From Liquidambar formosana (lineage: Eukaryota > Streptophyta > Magnoliopsida > Saxifragales > Altingiaceae): a stretch of 64,000 nt of DNA. Positions 1-11,645 of the stretch are shown piece by piece; within the stretch, counting starts at the first letter, position 1, and every line of letters begins with the position of its first letter. The translations under genes were made by a program, and so were the position numbers. The notes under the pieces are model-generated. The model saw only the letters and a list, made by a program, of their open reading frames with translations, was not told the origin of the DNA and made no database searches. Location: the NCBI GenBank assembly GCA_039720395.1, contig CM077833.1, positions 14,445,133 to 14,509,132 of the forward strand, read 5' to 3'.

Positions 1-744
1 AGAAGCCAGATGAGAGGAGATTAAAACAACCCCTATACAAGCTAGATAGAATAAGGGCTGCCAATGCTACTCTGCATCCTCTAGCCATGTAAAGATTAAG
101 CTTTAATTTGGCCTTAACGATTTTAAAAGAAGGATAGCAAAAAAGGTATTTACAAATCCAAAGGAGCAAAAAAGCAACATACTCTGTTTCTTCTAAATCA
201 TCCTCATTCTTTTTGTACAGAGACATAAATTTAGAGTAAGAGGTAGATTTCTTGTAAAAAAAAAAATTGGCAGTTCATGATTTGGAATTTGTGTAGAGGA
301 ATTAATCCAACTCTCATTGCGCGATAGGCTGAAAAGAATACTGAGGTCAAAGAGTATGGGAGTCAACATGCCGAATTTAAAATAAAATGTGTTGGTTGAA
401 ACTGACCACAGGCATATGGCCGAAGATAGAAGTTCTCTATTAATAGGAATTAGAAATTTGGAAAAATGAATTATTTCATAAATTTCTACATCTTTCCATT
501 CTTCGGCCTTAAAAAAGGCGATTCGGTCAAACCACTCGTTCCATTCCAAGTTTCTACTTGGCCAATAACGGATGGTTTTAGAAAAAGACTCTTTGAGGTT
601 ATTGGCAGGATTCTCATAAACAAATATCTCAGATTTATGTTTAAGAAATAAAGAATAAATGGATTGAGCACTTTCGAGAAAAAGAAATCTAGGTCCTAAA
701 GTACAAGAATGGCCTTCGAGAGGAGTAAATACCTGAGTACTCAT
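1..744 (-). pseudogene. Plant mobile domain (aminotransferase-like) gene relic
   Basis: The open frame from ATG at 744 down to 193 (183 codons) looks like the N-terminal part of a plant mobile domain protein, the MAIL/MAIN-related domain often carried by plant transposons. Seen: an N-terminal stretch with GPRFLFLES, a central W-rich segment around EWNEWFDRI, and the motif MLTPILFDLSILFSLS, which matches the conserved 'L.PTLFDV..I.GL' pattern of the domain. The frame ends at 193, but the remaining bases to the window edge still translate in another frame into domain-like sequence (a 'TRVALAALILSSLYRG'-like stretch), so at least one frameshift is present. Full proteins are usually several hundred residues; this one is broken and cut by the window edge. 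It is inferred to be a decayed transposon-borne or captured gene. Confidence 0.6.
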
Positions 745-1526
745 AATAGAAGGATCAATGGATAAAAACTTTTCTAGGCGTCTTTGCTAGAGAAATCTTC
801 ATAACTAGAGAACACTTTTTACACTTGTTACAGAGAAAGTCCTTGAGTCCATTCAAGGCAAGGTAGAATCTGCAATTCGTCACAAGTTTGTGGCTGGCAT
901 GCTTGCGCAACCAAATCCCCAGAATCCAAATTTTGGAGGAAACACTTTTTGACATGCCCGGTGGGACACCATTTGTGTTGTTTTCCAGTTTCTAGGAGAT
1001 TTTTCTTGCAAAATCATACCACCAAAATGAGGAGGACGTGGAAAAGAGACTCTAGGCCAAGAATCTAGCCAAGAAGATACTCTGAAATTCCCATGAAGTA
1101 ATTCACCAGGAAATGAAAACATGGAAGGCCAATCGTTAGTTGATCATGTAAATGTTGCTAACGAGTTCATGACTGCTTTTAGAATGAATTTTGACACCAT
1201 GATGTATGATATCTTTCGAATAATCAAAAAGAGATCAGATATGGAGGTATAGAATTTCATATTGTAGCCACTAATAAAACTTGTGCGCTATCCCGATCCC
1301 ACGTATTCGTATCGACTTAAAATACCATGTGAGGGTGATAGGATAAGATGCTAATACTTTTACAAAATTTTCTCACAACGATAACTTGAGGGGGAAATGT
1401 TCTTTGTCCTCTAGCCAAGAAATTCTCTCCCACTTTCTAACCATCCACATCTAGGACCAATGTATTTAATTTCCTAGTCCATTGCTTGCCAATCCTGCCA
1501 AAATTCTTTTTAACACAAAGTATTTA
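745..1526. other. Intergenic, no supported gene
   Basis: Short minus-strand open frames at about 755-1122 may be decayed upstream parts of the neighbouring plant-mobile-domain relic, but they show no recognisable motif. From about 1250 the sequence is AT-rich and featureless up to the MITE at 1527. Confidence 0.4.
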
Positions 1527-1704
1527 GGGGGAATTACGGATTGGTCTGGTTACAGGCAAATAATTACAGTTAGCTGTCATTCTTAATTAAGTTAGGAGTC
1601 ATTTATCAAAAAAAAAAAAACAAAAGAAGAAAAAAAAAAGAAAAGTAATCTTCTATATTGAACTGTAATTATTTGCCTGCAGTGAGACCAATCAGAGATT
1701 CCCC
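1527..1704. mobile_element. Foldback MITE with 10-bp target site duplication
   Basis: A 178-bp foldback element. The left arm (GGGGGAATTACGGATTGGTC..., then GGCAAATAATTACAGTT) is matched in inverted orientation by the right arm (AACTGTAATTATTTGCC ... GACCAATCAGAGATTCCCC). The bases AAAGTATTTA directly flank both ends (1517-1526 and 1705-1714), a perfect 10-bp duplication. A 9-10 bp duplication fits a non-autonomous Mutator-like element. The centre is an A-rich spacer with no coding capacity. Confidence 0.8.
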
Positions 1705-2088
1705 AAAGTATTTAATGCAGCTTTAAGCATAATTTTGGACAAGAGAAATGGAAAGACCTAAATGCCCTTTCTGACACCTCGAATTGGGTGAACTCTTCCT
1801 CGCAAATCTCGCACCAACAGAACTCATTCCAAAGAACCCTCCAGAGTCAAGTATGCAGGAAATTAACACACTCCCGAGTATTGAAGTTGATTCTAATCCG
1901 TTGGTTGGCTACCTCTCCGCCTCTCGCGGGTGGCGCGTTATACTGCTGTTATAAAGTTGATCAGTTTGGATCCCTAATTTTAGGAGCTGATTCGAGTTGG
2001 TTAAATCAACCAGTTGTTATCTGATTGATATAAACAAATTGATTCTTTCCTTTCCCTGCAATTCATGCTCATATTTCCTTCACAGCTT

Positions 2089-2250
2089 GAGCTTGAATTC
2101 ACTACCTACCATGGATAATAAATTGATATATTGACCTACCCTGAGTTTGAATTCACCACCTACCATGGATAATAAATTGATATTATTGACCTGAGTTTGA
2201 ATTCACTACCTACCATGGATAATAAATTGATATTATTAACCTACCCTGAA
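2089..2250. repeat. Three-copy tandem repeat (about 50-57 bp unit)
   Basis: Three adjacent copies of a unit containing GAATTCACTACCTACCATGG followed by ATAATAAATTGATAT. The copies differ by a few bases and by a small deletion in the middle one. There is no coding sense. A second two-copy duplication (unit containing CGTGGGTTAGATCCAAAG, about 46 bp apart) follows at about 2300-2384. Confidence 0.8.
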
Positions 2251-2384
2251 TAGATTGATCAATACCGATATTCTGGCCATTATTAGAGTTTAGAGGATAT
2301 AGCTCGTGGGTTAGATCCAAAGGCGTGATGGATTGTTTATTAGAGTAAAGATCGTGGGTTAGATCCAAAGACGTGATGGAGTAT

Positions 2385-3120
2385 GGATTGTCAAGTTTGG
2401 TATCGTGTTGGGTGGCTTGTGTCTCTCAGACCGAGTTTTGGGCACATGGCCGTGTCCTCTGCTCAGCTATGGATCACATGATTAGGATCTTAATTAGATG
2501 TCTTCTTCTAGTGAATTGGTGATCTTTGTCCGTTGCAATTTAGTTAGTTACCGTAGATCTGTTTAAGATTTAAAAAAAGAAAAAAGAAAAAAGGTCATTC
2601 TACGTCACAAGAGGAGGACTTTGGGGCAAGTACTTATAGAGAGAATGAGCCGTTGCTTTCAAAAATGCCCCACCACCGTTCACACAAAAAATGTATCTTT
2701 GAAGAAGACAACTCTTCCAGGGGAATGCTATTCCCCAAGCTATTTTTGATGCACCCCAAGTACCACCAGACTCGCTTTACCATCAACCAAAAAAAGGGAA
2801 AAATGTATTACACAAAGCAACAAAATAATGGAAGGCCCCTCCCTCTTAAAATATCTAAACACTACTCAGGGCATAGGGGCTTTGTGACATTCTCCCTGCA
2901 ACCAACACCACAATCACCAAAACCCACATGCCACCTTCAATTTAAGCATGCGTCAGACCCACCACCCTCTAAACAGACTAAACAACAAAATCAAATCCAA
3001 AAAGCTTACCCAACAGCCCACACATTCCCATACTCAACCCATCTCTCTCTCTCTCTCTATTATCAAATATATATTTATAAATCATCATATCCATTGTTAT
3101 ATCATTCTCTCTCTCTCTCT
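2385..3120. other. Region downstream of the DTX54-like gene; CT microsatellites
   Basis: No protein-coding gene is supported. The 3' untranslated region of the minus-strand MATE gene should lie at the right end. (CT)n tracts near 3042-3058 and 3105-3121 and long polypyrimidine sequence create spurious plus-strand open frames. Confidence 0.5.
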
Positions 3121-6100
3121 CTACAATATATCACTCATGTTGTCATTCCCACTATCCAAGAACCCTTTCCTCTCTTCCTCTTTCTCATTTTTCTCTCCCA
3201 TCATCGTCCCATTACATGCACCCATCTCCAAGCTAGTCAGCTTCTTAGCCTTCAAAGCCTCGGCTTCCCAGTCCGTACGCGCCAACACGACCCACAGTAT
3301 TGATATGGCGCAAGCCGCTTGGGCTGACAAGAGCCCATACCATAGCCCACTAAAGCCGACCTTGAGCCAGAAGGCCAAGCCCACGGCTACAGGAGTGCCC
3401 ACGAAGTAAAATGACCCCAGGTTGATACGGGCGCCCACGGCTGGCCTGGCCGTGCCACGTAAGATGCCACAGCCAGTTGTTTGTGGACAGTTGCCGAGCT
3501 CACACAACCCCATGATTGGCATAACCAATATGACCAACTTTTTGACCTCATAATCTTCTATGAATAAATCGGCCCATCTCTCCCGAAGGATCACCGTCCA
3601 CGTCACGTTGATGACCCCAATCACAAACGCACATCCCAATGCAACCATGGCAGCCAGCTTGGCTTTGTATGGCTTCCCAGCTCCAAGCTCATTGCCAACC
3701 TGCATTGTAGGCATACATAATGTGAGATAGTAGGAAACAAAGGAACAGATTGCACTGTTGAGAACCATGGGTAGCTTTTATCGCAGCAGTAGGAGCCGTG
3801 TGATCCCGTCCGGACCCCTCCCACTATATCATTTTGGTTATGAGAGACATAGCAACATTTTCTAAGTGGATCCCATCCATGTACATGCCTATTTGATATT
3901 TGTGAAAACAAAGATAAGTGATAAATGCCACCTTGTGTCCCTTTGTTGGTTACATGGTTTCGTCACACAATAATAATGCGATTACAGGTTAAAGAAGAAG
4001 GAAAAGTAGAAAACTAGGTGGTCACTTGGAGTACTGGATCTTGTCCAATCACACTAACGTGAGTGTGTGTGATGCGGTGCGGTGTTGTGGGTGATGCAAT
4101 CATGTAACAGATCGAAAGGATATTCCTCGAAGTACTAATTACGCAGTTGTCCCACAAACAAACAAACAAAAACAACCAATTAAAATGAAAAAGAAGAAAG
4201 TAGTACGATTAATCCAAACCTGAGCAGGTGAGCGGGTGATGGATGGAGCGGGCCAATAACTAATTGCCCTGGCTCTGGAAACCCGACAGTCATGGTATTG
4301 AAGTTCGGTCATCTTAAATATCATCATAAATAATGTTATATTATTCTCTAAAATTTTTCATTCCAACGACAGATTTAACTATGTAAAAGATCTTTTAATT
4401 TTTAATCAATTTAATATTACCGTTTACTAAGCATAATGGATATGAACGAAAAATCTTTCAAAAATGCATTTTGAACCGTATAATTATAACCTATAGTTTA
4501 ATAAAAATAATGCCATGTGTGATAAGAAATTACTCCCTTTATTCTTATAAATTATTGGTCTCTTTTTTCTTTTTTCTTTTTTCTTTTTTGGAAATGTTTC
4601 ATTTAAAAAATTAATTATTTTTTTCATTTCATTTTCTAAAATATCCTTCAAAAGATGTTCTCTCTTTCCAATGGTTTATACACTTAAAAAGGTAAAATTA
4701 AAATATAAAAACATATATATTAATATGAAAACATTTAATATTACTCGCTTTCTTAAATAAGCATTTGATATTCATTTTCTAAAATGTTTTTGAAAAAAAG
4801 TACTTTTTTTTTCTAATATTTTGTATAAAGTAAAATTAAAATTTCAAAACATATGTAATAATGTAAAAGCATTTAATAAAGTTTTTTTAAAAATCATGTT
4901 TTTTCAAAGGAGTGGTCAAATTTTAAAGAATATTTCCTTATAAAACGTGTTTTTTTGAAAAGAAAAAAAAATAAAAAACACAATCAACTAGATGGAGGGA
5001 GTAACTTTTTAAAATCAAATTATGTCTTTGGGTTTCAAAAATATAATCTCATTATAAGAGATTTTGTTTTAGACCAATAATATGAGCGAAATAACAATGC
5101 CCCAAAAATCTAATCCAATAATAATAAATTCTGTGGAAAAGAGAAATTCCATGGTATCCAAAAAAAAAAAGAAAAAAAAAAAAAAAAAAACCTCTCCAAG
5201 GGACGATGGATCACATTTTGGAATAACTTTTTTTCTAGGTAGCATAGAATTTCCTCTAAAGTTGATATCAAAATTTATTTTAAGTAAAAAAAAATTATAC
5301 TCGCATAGACTTACCCTGGCAGAGACACAGCCAGCTAAAGCCATGGGGACAGTGTACATAAGGCTAGTGGTCTGAATGAGAATCCCAGTGGCGGCCACAG
5401 CTAGTTTAGGGTCGCGCAAGTAACCCGCGAGCACAGTCACAATCTCATACCACCACCACTCCAAACAAATTCCCAGGCAACTCGGCACCGCCAGCTTCAT
5501 CAGTGGGCCCAAACCACCACACACCTCTCCAATCCCAGATCTCCATCTCACCTCCCCCGCCCCACTCACGTACACGTACCCCGCCATCAGCACCACCATG
5601 TTCAGGTTCGTCAGCACCGACGCCATTGCCACCCCTGGCACCCCCAGCCCCATCACCCTCACCAGTACCACGTTCAACGGCACGTGGAACGTCACCGCCA
5701 CTAGCGTGCAGTACATCATCGGCTTCGTCACCTGCTGCGACCGCAGAAACACCCTCAACGGCTGCATAAACGTGTTCGTCAGCAAGTCCGGTAAGGAATA
5801 GATGCAGTACGTCGCCGCCATCGCCGTTATGTCCCTGTCTTGACCCATCATCACCATGATTTTCTCCATGTTCATCCACAGCACGCTGATGGGGATGATG
5901 GCCAGGGAGAGGATGAAGATCATGCGTTGCAGGGAGAGCGAGAGTAGGTCCCAGTTTTTGCTACCGTAGGCTTGGCTGCACACGGGCTCCAGCCCTGAGG
6001 CTAGACCCACTAAGACGGAGTAGCCGGTGATGTTCGTGAAACCTATGGAGAGGGCTCCACCGGCTAGCTCTAAGCTTCCGAGTCGGCCTAAGAAAAGGAC

Positions 6101-6350
6101 CGACACCACGGCTCGAACGTAGACCAAACAGTTCATGGCTGTTATGGGCAAGGCCATCCCCCATAGCTCTTTCAGCTCTTCCACCACCTAAGTCAATTAA
6201 TCCACATATATATCGCAATAATATTACAACAAATTAAACAGGCACAAAGTGGACACACAGACGTACCAATAGGGGTGTTTGTGTTTTTACCTGAGTGGGA
6301 GAGGGGAGTTTGTGGGGAGAAAAATCTGTCTCTGTCTCTTTCTCTGCCAT
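3121..6350 (-). CDS. DTX54: DTX54-like MATE efflux transporter (3 exons)
   Basis: Multidrug and toxic compound extrusion (MATE) family carrier, a 12-helix membrane protein that exports organic solutes in exchange for cations. Exons on the minus strand: 6350-6291 (20 codons, starts [10 protein letters not shown]), 6187-5315 (291 codons), 3699-3121 (192 codons plus TAG). Splice sites: CAG|GTAAAA ... TTAG|GTGGTG and AGG|GTAAGT ... GCAG|GTTGGC; both introns are phase 0. The product is 503 residues, normal for the family. Diagnostic strings include [48 protein letters not shown] across the second junction, and [20 protein letters not shown]. From memory these match Arabidopsis DTX54 (At1g71870) nearly residue for residue, within the DTX48-56 clade (ABS3/ADP1 relatives). 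The in-frame TAG just upstream of exon 2 shows that the short first exon is needed. Substrate and membrane are not determined by the sequence. Intron 2 carries a MITE and A-tracts. Confidence 0.95.
4533..5001. mobile_element. Stowaway-like MITE in DTX54 intron 2
   Basis: A 469-bp AT-rich element bounded by CTCCCTTTATTCTT at the left and its approximate inverse AGATGGAGGGAG at the right, with the dinucleotide TA flanking both sides (4531-4532 and 5002-5003). CTCCCT-type termini plus a TA duplication are hallmarks of Stowaway (Tc1/mariner-derived) MITEs. It is longer than typical Stowaways. A truncated relative lies at about 13153-13412. Confidence 0.6.
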
Positions 6351-7022
6351 TATCGATGTTTTTCAATAAATGGTCTCAAAATCAAAGCTCCTAAAATGGC
6401 ATGGAACCTGCAAAAGATTCATCCAAACAGTGAGGAAGATGAAACCCAGGTTTCTATTTTTGTTATTGAGGCACAAGAAATGGGTTTCAAGACATTCCTG
6501 CAATCTGCACAAGAGTCATTCGAAGAGTGAACAGAGTGAAATCTAGCTTTCGATTTTCGTTTCAATTTATAGTTTGTTTCTTATCAATGGGTTAGTGATT
6601 GTGGCAAGAAATGAGCAAGGCTCACCTTCTAACGTCAAAAACTCTCTCTGCAGAACTCTCTCTGTCTCTGTCCGTCTGTCTGTTTCTCTCCCTGTGTGTG
6701 TGTGTGTGTGAAGAAGAAGAAGAAGAAGAAGAAGAAGCAAAGGCTAGAAATGGGGATGGGGTATTAAATATGAGTAAAGAGAAAGGAAGATGGTTGAGAG
6801 GCGTGTGTAAAGTTGAAGGGTCTAAAAGAAGGAAGAAAATACTGAAATGGGTCTTGCTTGTATTACTCTCTTTCTATTGCTATGTAGCATGGAGTTTGCA
6901 ACTTTCTATATATATATTTGACTTGAGATTTATGCCAAACTAGATAAGGGCAAAAAAGCAAAGGACTTGCTAATGGCGGCTACTGCGGCATAGGTATATC
7001 TTTGATGGGCTAGCTGCAGCAG

Positions 7023-7058
<36 letters not shown>

Positions 7059-7626
7059 GAGGGGGAAAAGGAAAGGAAGGCTTAGGAGAGAGGAAGTGAC
7101 TGGGGGAGAGGGAAGAGAGACAGAGAAGGAGACTGAGCTTTTTATTACGGAGCATAAAGAAAAGGAGACAACGAAATGAAAAGAAAGGTCTCGGTACAAG
7201 AGAGGGTGAAGAGAGAGAGTCAGAGGGGGAAGAGAGAAAACGGTAAAAGAGAGAGAGTGCCAGTCTGGCGGTCGTCCGTTTTCAGCTCAAACGTTTAGTA
7301 AATTTATTTTTGGACGGTGCTATTTTACCGACATTTTTTCACCCATCTCTATGTATGGCAGATTGGCAACTTCTCATTATTCTATACTTAGATTGCTTAT
7401 ACATACATTGTTTTTTTACTTATACACTTTTCACGTAATATGGTTGATAAAAGATGGATAAAATAATATTTTTTTAATCTTTTTATTATGTTTAAAACTT
7501 TTATGCTATATTTAGTATATTGGATTAAAAAGTTAGATCTGATAAAATTAATAGGTTAAAGAAAAAGTTTTTAGTTATTTTGTTTGAAATTGTGAATATG
7601 GTCTCTTAGATTTTTCTCACTTTGGT

Positions 7627-7658
<32 letters not shown>

Positions 7659-8433
7659 CTATCTAATGATAAAAAACACACACACGCACCTATGCAGAAT
7701 CAAAACCAAAACCTCGCAAACCCCATATTCTTATTGGGATGAGACATGCCACTATAGTCAAAGGCCTTTGGCTTATATCATGTGGATTGATGGCCACATA
7801 TGATAATATCCTAAGATAAAAATATATCACCTCCCTTAGCAGGATTATAATATCCCGCATATATAAGATATAACCATCCTACCATCCCTTATTTAAAAAT
7901 AGCACAAAGTACATGAAAATGATATATTTATTCAATTTGACCAGTGCAATGTACCAAACATACCCTTAGGGTTAATGTGCTTTAGGTAAGCTTAAAGTCT
8001 CTATTTTATTTTTTATTTTTTTTAACAAAATTTTTTTATATGACTTTGGTAAAATCCTTGTAAGGAACGATCGAGTTTATGCAAGTGCTCTAAGGTTCAA
8101 AACTTTACTTGCAAAATGATTGTCTTGGGGTTTTCCTAAGAGAATTTCTAATCATGAGACAAAATGTAATGTAAGGCTTTTTTTGGCTTTTTGTGTGAAA
8201 AGGGGTGTTCCAATGGATGATGCATTTGATGAGCAAAATATCGGATGAGTCAAATCTTAAGTTATATTTGCCATATTTATCTCTGAAAATGACTCACATG
8301 TAAATCTTTAAAATCATATTTCAAGAAATGGTTAGAGGTGGAGGGGAAGGTGGGCGAGGCAAAAAAAAATAATTCACATGCATGTTTTATATGATGTATT
8401 TTAACTGTAGTGATGCAAAAAATATATGAGTCA
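6351..8433. other. Upstream region of DTX54-like gene; microsatellites, one SINE-like unit
   Basis: Likely promoter and 5' untranslated region of the minus-strand MATE gene near 6351-7270. It contains CT/GT tracts at 6647-6710, an (AAG)n tract at 6711-6736 and a long (GA)n tract at about 7024-7056. These low-complexity tracts produce short false open frames. No other gene is seen. Confidence 0.5.
7626..7776 (-). repeat. SINE-like element (tRNA-related), minus strand
   Basis: Read on the minus strand, a tRNA-like 5' part (AAGCCAAAGGCCTTTGACTA) is followed by a B-box-like stretch (GGTTTTGGTTTTGATTC) and a long A-tail (the T-run at 7629-7658). The body is clearly related to the unit at 35514-35637, including CAATAAGAATATGGG. 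Two diverged copies with an A-tail fit a SINE family. Confidence 0.55.
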
Positions 8434-8851
8434 GGTTATTGCCACCACATAAAATACTTTAAGCCCTTCACTTAATCTATATTTTTTTAATTTTTATGAA
8501 AAATATAAATTTTTTTTTTTTTTTTTTTTTTTATTTTACGAAAACTAATCACGTAGTTTACTAGAAAACATCATTTCAAACAACTTTTTAGAAGAATTTA
8601 TTTCCAAAATTTGTCATTTAAATACACTTTTTTGGCCATTTTTTGTGGAAAATTAAATAAAGATAGTAAATGGCCCAAAAGTTTGCTTAAATGATAGATT
8701 TTGGAAAAACTTCATTTTACAATGTTCAGTACGATGTTTTTTAGTGAACAATGTGACTAATTTTCATAATTTTTTTTTTATATTTTTCATAAAACCTTAA
8801 AAAATATTAACTAATAGAAGATTTAGAGTACTTTATGGGGTGACAATAACC
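8434..8851. mobile_element. Long-TIR MITE, family 1 copy A
   Basis: Starts GGTTATTGCCACCACATAAA and ends in the inverse (TTTATGGGGTGACAATAACC). Inverted similarity continues inward through the TATTTTTCATAAAA segments. A second copy at 19583-19979 shares ends and body. No coding capacity and no clear target duplication, so the superfamily is not assigned. Confidence 0.7.
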
Positions 8852-8892
8852 ACCCTCAAAATGTATGTAACTCACTTAAATACCTGACATGA

Positions 8893-9408
8893 TGATGTAG
8901 AACAAATCTAGTTAGATTCCTAACTAGATTTGCTTAGGACCAAATCTAGTTAGATTCTGATGTAGGACAAGTCACCTTTACTTGTCGCTTTGGCCATTGG
9001 CCATTGCTGGTCATCAAAAGGTTGCACACACAGCAGAGGGCAAAGCAGAGGCCACTTAACTAGAAAGCAGAGGGCATCTAACTAGATTTGATTTGCCGGA
9101 CATGCCAAATCTAGTTAGTTTCTTAACTAGATTTGCTTAATTTCCTCGGGTGTTTATTTTATTCCTATTTTATTGCTTTCTCCTGTTTTATTGCTTTTCT
9201 AAGTTTAGTAGAATTCCTTTTCCTAGTTTAGAAGACTTTCCTTTTCTTAGTTTACTTAGAATTCAAGTATTAGTCTCTTTAAATAGGCTTGTAGCCCTAT
9301 GGGCAAGAATTAACTTTTGATCAATAAAAATTTCAGAGTTTATTCTATTTTCTTTGTTCTTATTTTACAAAAAGACGGTGCTCTTCTTTTGCTACTTCCG
9401 CTACGCCA
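8893..9408. mobile_element. Solo LTR (516 bp) with 5-bp target duplication
   Basis: Begins TGATGTAGAAC and ends CTACGCCA (TG...CA), flanked on both sides by the identical pentamer CATGA (8888-8892 and 9409-9413). Inside are several copies of an AAATCTAGTTAG motif in both orientations, a TATA-like CTTTAAATAGG near 9276 and an AATAAA signal near 9322, the order expected for U3-R-U5 read on the plus strand. No internal retrotransposon domain follows, so it is a solo LTR left by recombination, most likely from a Copia-type element. Confidence 0.85.
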
Positions 9409-9413
9409 CATGA

Positions 9414-10108
9414 TCGGAGATGCTTTAAAGTCCAAAGGCATCCCATAATGAACTGATACATGTTAATTGAAAAAGTTTGGGCAGAAAGACTTGTCCTATG
9501 AATTGGGGACGAGAGAGCTTAAGTCAATCCTTTTTCCTTAAGCCTAGTTTGGGTGGAAAGATCTTTTCAATTGAAAAATATTTTATAAAGAAAACAATAA
9601 ATAAATAAATAAAAGGGAAGGAATGCTTCGTACTGAGTTTTGGGGAGGAGTTAAATTCGTCCAGATCGCTGCCTTTCTCAACTTTCCTTCAAAAATAAGT
9701 GTAACTTACTGGTGATGGGCATTTTTTTATGGTCTCAAGACTCGACAAGGATTAAATAGAGATTAGCAATACATTTTTTTGGAAAAAAAAAAAATACTCA
9801 AATCTCATTAAATCTTTGATGGATATTTATTTCCTAATATGAGATATTGTGAGGAGATGTACTAATTTCCATTTAGGGAAAATGACAAAACAGTGGATTA
9901 AAATAAAAGTAAACTTTAAAAAATGGCTAAAACTTTCATATTTATTTCAAAGTGGCAAAAATGAATTTTAATTCCAAAAAGAATGGATTTAAGATCAAAT
10001 TCCATTATACTATTTCAGTAAAAAAATTTTACCCTACCTAAATCCTATCAAATTGTTTTCATCTCCCTTTATTAAATAAAACTTAACTAATATTTCTTTT
10101 ACGTGTTG

Positions 10109-10145
<37 letters not shown>

Positions 10146-10146
10146 A

Positions 10147-10178
<32 letters not shown>

Positions 10179-10990
10179 TGATTCTCAATGGTTCTTCTTC
10201 TTCATTTTTTTTTTTTTTTTTTTTTTGTTGCTTATCGAAAAGCATGATTTAAATTTAATTCACATACCTAACCACTATAAAAAAATAAAATAAAATAAAA
10301 ATTCAAATCCAAATGTGTATATTATTATTCTAGTTGAAAAAAATATATGTGACGGTTTTTTTGAATTATGTTTTGAGACTCTTAAATTAGGAGGGAAGAG
10401 ATGGGTTTAATGTGAAAAGGGTATCTAGGTGAGATAAAAAAATAAAAAATAATGAGGGCAGAATGGTTATTATAAAATGGCATATGGTAAATCCCTTCTT
10501 TTGGAATAAGAGTGGAGTGTTGCTAAACAAGCTGACCCAAAGAGGTTGACTCTGTTAAACGACTAACGTGGCATATATCATTCTATTTGTTTTTTGAAAA
10601 ATTTACTATTTAGACACAGGGAATCTCATGGAGCGATTTTCGCAAATGAAAATCTACAAATCAGTTAAACAAAAATGAAGTAATTGATCCAAGCTAGAAA
10701 AACCAAAAAAAAAACAAAAGGGAAAAAGAAGAAAAAAAAAGTGTGAAGAACCAGCAAATTTGACTCGAATCAAATTATTTTAGAAAAAAAATTTCAATTT
10801 TAACTTAGAAAACCTAGTTTTTTTCAATAAAAAACCTAATTAACTTTACAAAAAAACTAGCTAACTTTACTAAAAACCTAGTTAACTTTATTAAGCAAGT
10901 TGATTCAACTAAAAGCAAGCAAAAAGAAGAAGACCACACCAATAAGCCATAGATGAGAAAATTACATCGCCAAAGGCTCGTTGGAGTCAT
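9414..10990. other. AT-rich spacer with homopolymer tracts
   Basis: No gene is supported. It contains a poly(A)/(GAAA)n tract at 10110-10180, a T-run near 10207-10226, and repeated CTAGTTAACTTTA-type units near 10820-10900. Confidence 0.5.
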
Positions 10991-10997
10991 TGGAAGG

Positions 10998-11645
10998 TTA
11001 GCCCCATTGAATCCCCCTTGTGAAGCCTTCTCCTGCCGCAAAAGCCAAGCCTTTGGCATGCTTCATGTTTCTAGCATCATGGGTTTCATTGCTGACAAAC
11101 AAAAATGGAGAATGGGTAGGAACACGAAACTGATAAAAGCTGTAGACATCCCATGTTGTCCCTATATTTGATGCTGAATTCTCAATGATGAGGTCCGTGA
11201 TGTTTATTGTTAACCTGGGTCTCTTTTTTACGAGCAAAGCAAGTAATTGGGTTAGGTGCATATATGTGTGTATGTATATGTATATAAAACCAATTGGGTA
11301 GAGTCCTTCTATACACTCTTCTCACCATTCTCATTCATCTTTCATTCATTTCAACTCATTCTTTCTCAATTGTGTTCATTGTCTCCAACCAAAGCATTTT
11401 TTATATAGACTCACATTTACCCAACATTTGAAATGGTGATGAATTCATCTCCCATTTACCAAGTGGTGTATCCACCATTTATCATTAGTGATTCATCCAC
11501 CATTTATCTTAAGTGATAAAAATCTGATGTTGCTTTGCTTCAAAATGACTGTCAACTTTACTTCTGTTGACTGTCAACTTATGTCTAATTGACTGGACTA
11601 TTAACTTAACTAATAATGACTACCAACTGTAATTATTTTCCTGCA
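10998..11645 (-). repeat. Inverted-duplication arm A, possible gene 5' fragment
   Basis: From about 11160 to 11580 this segment is the diverged reverse complement of 17035-17480, the other arm, 5.5 kb away. Read on the minus strand it has a TATA-like TATATAAA, the shared GCTTTGGTTGGAGACAA, GACTCTACCCAATTGG and a CTTGCTTTGCTCG tract. It then runs into an open frame at 11261-10998 containing LTINITDLIIENSASNIGTT and DVYSFYQFRVPTHSPF. The open frame looks protein-like but I do not recognise it. It may be the start of a decayed duplicated gene. Confidence 0.5.

Noticed and set aside
2653..3409. Long plus-strand open frames over CT-rich sequence
   Set aside because: They lie across the 3' flank and antisense to the last DTX54 exon; composition is CT-microsatellite driven and no domain is present.
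5445..5879. Open frames on both strands within the DTX54 main exon
   Set aside because: Shadow frames of a GC-rich coding exon; the MATE frame has clear family motifs and these do not.
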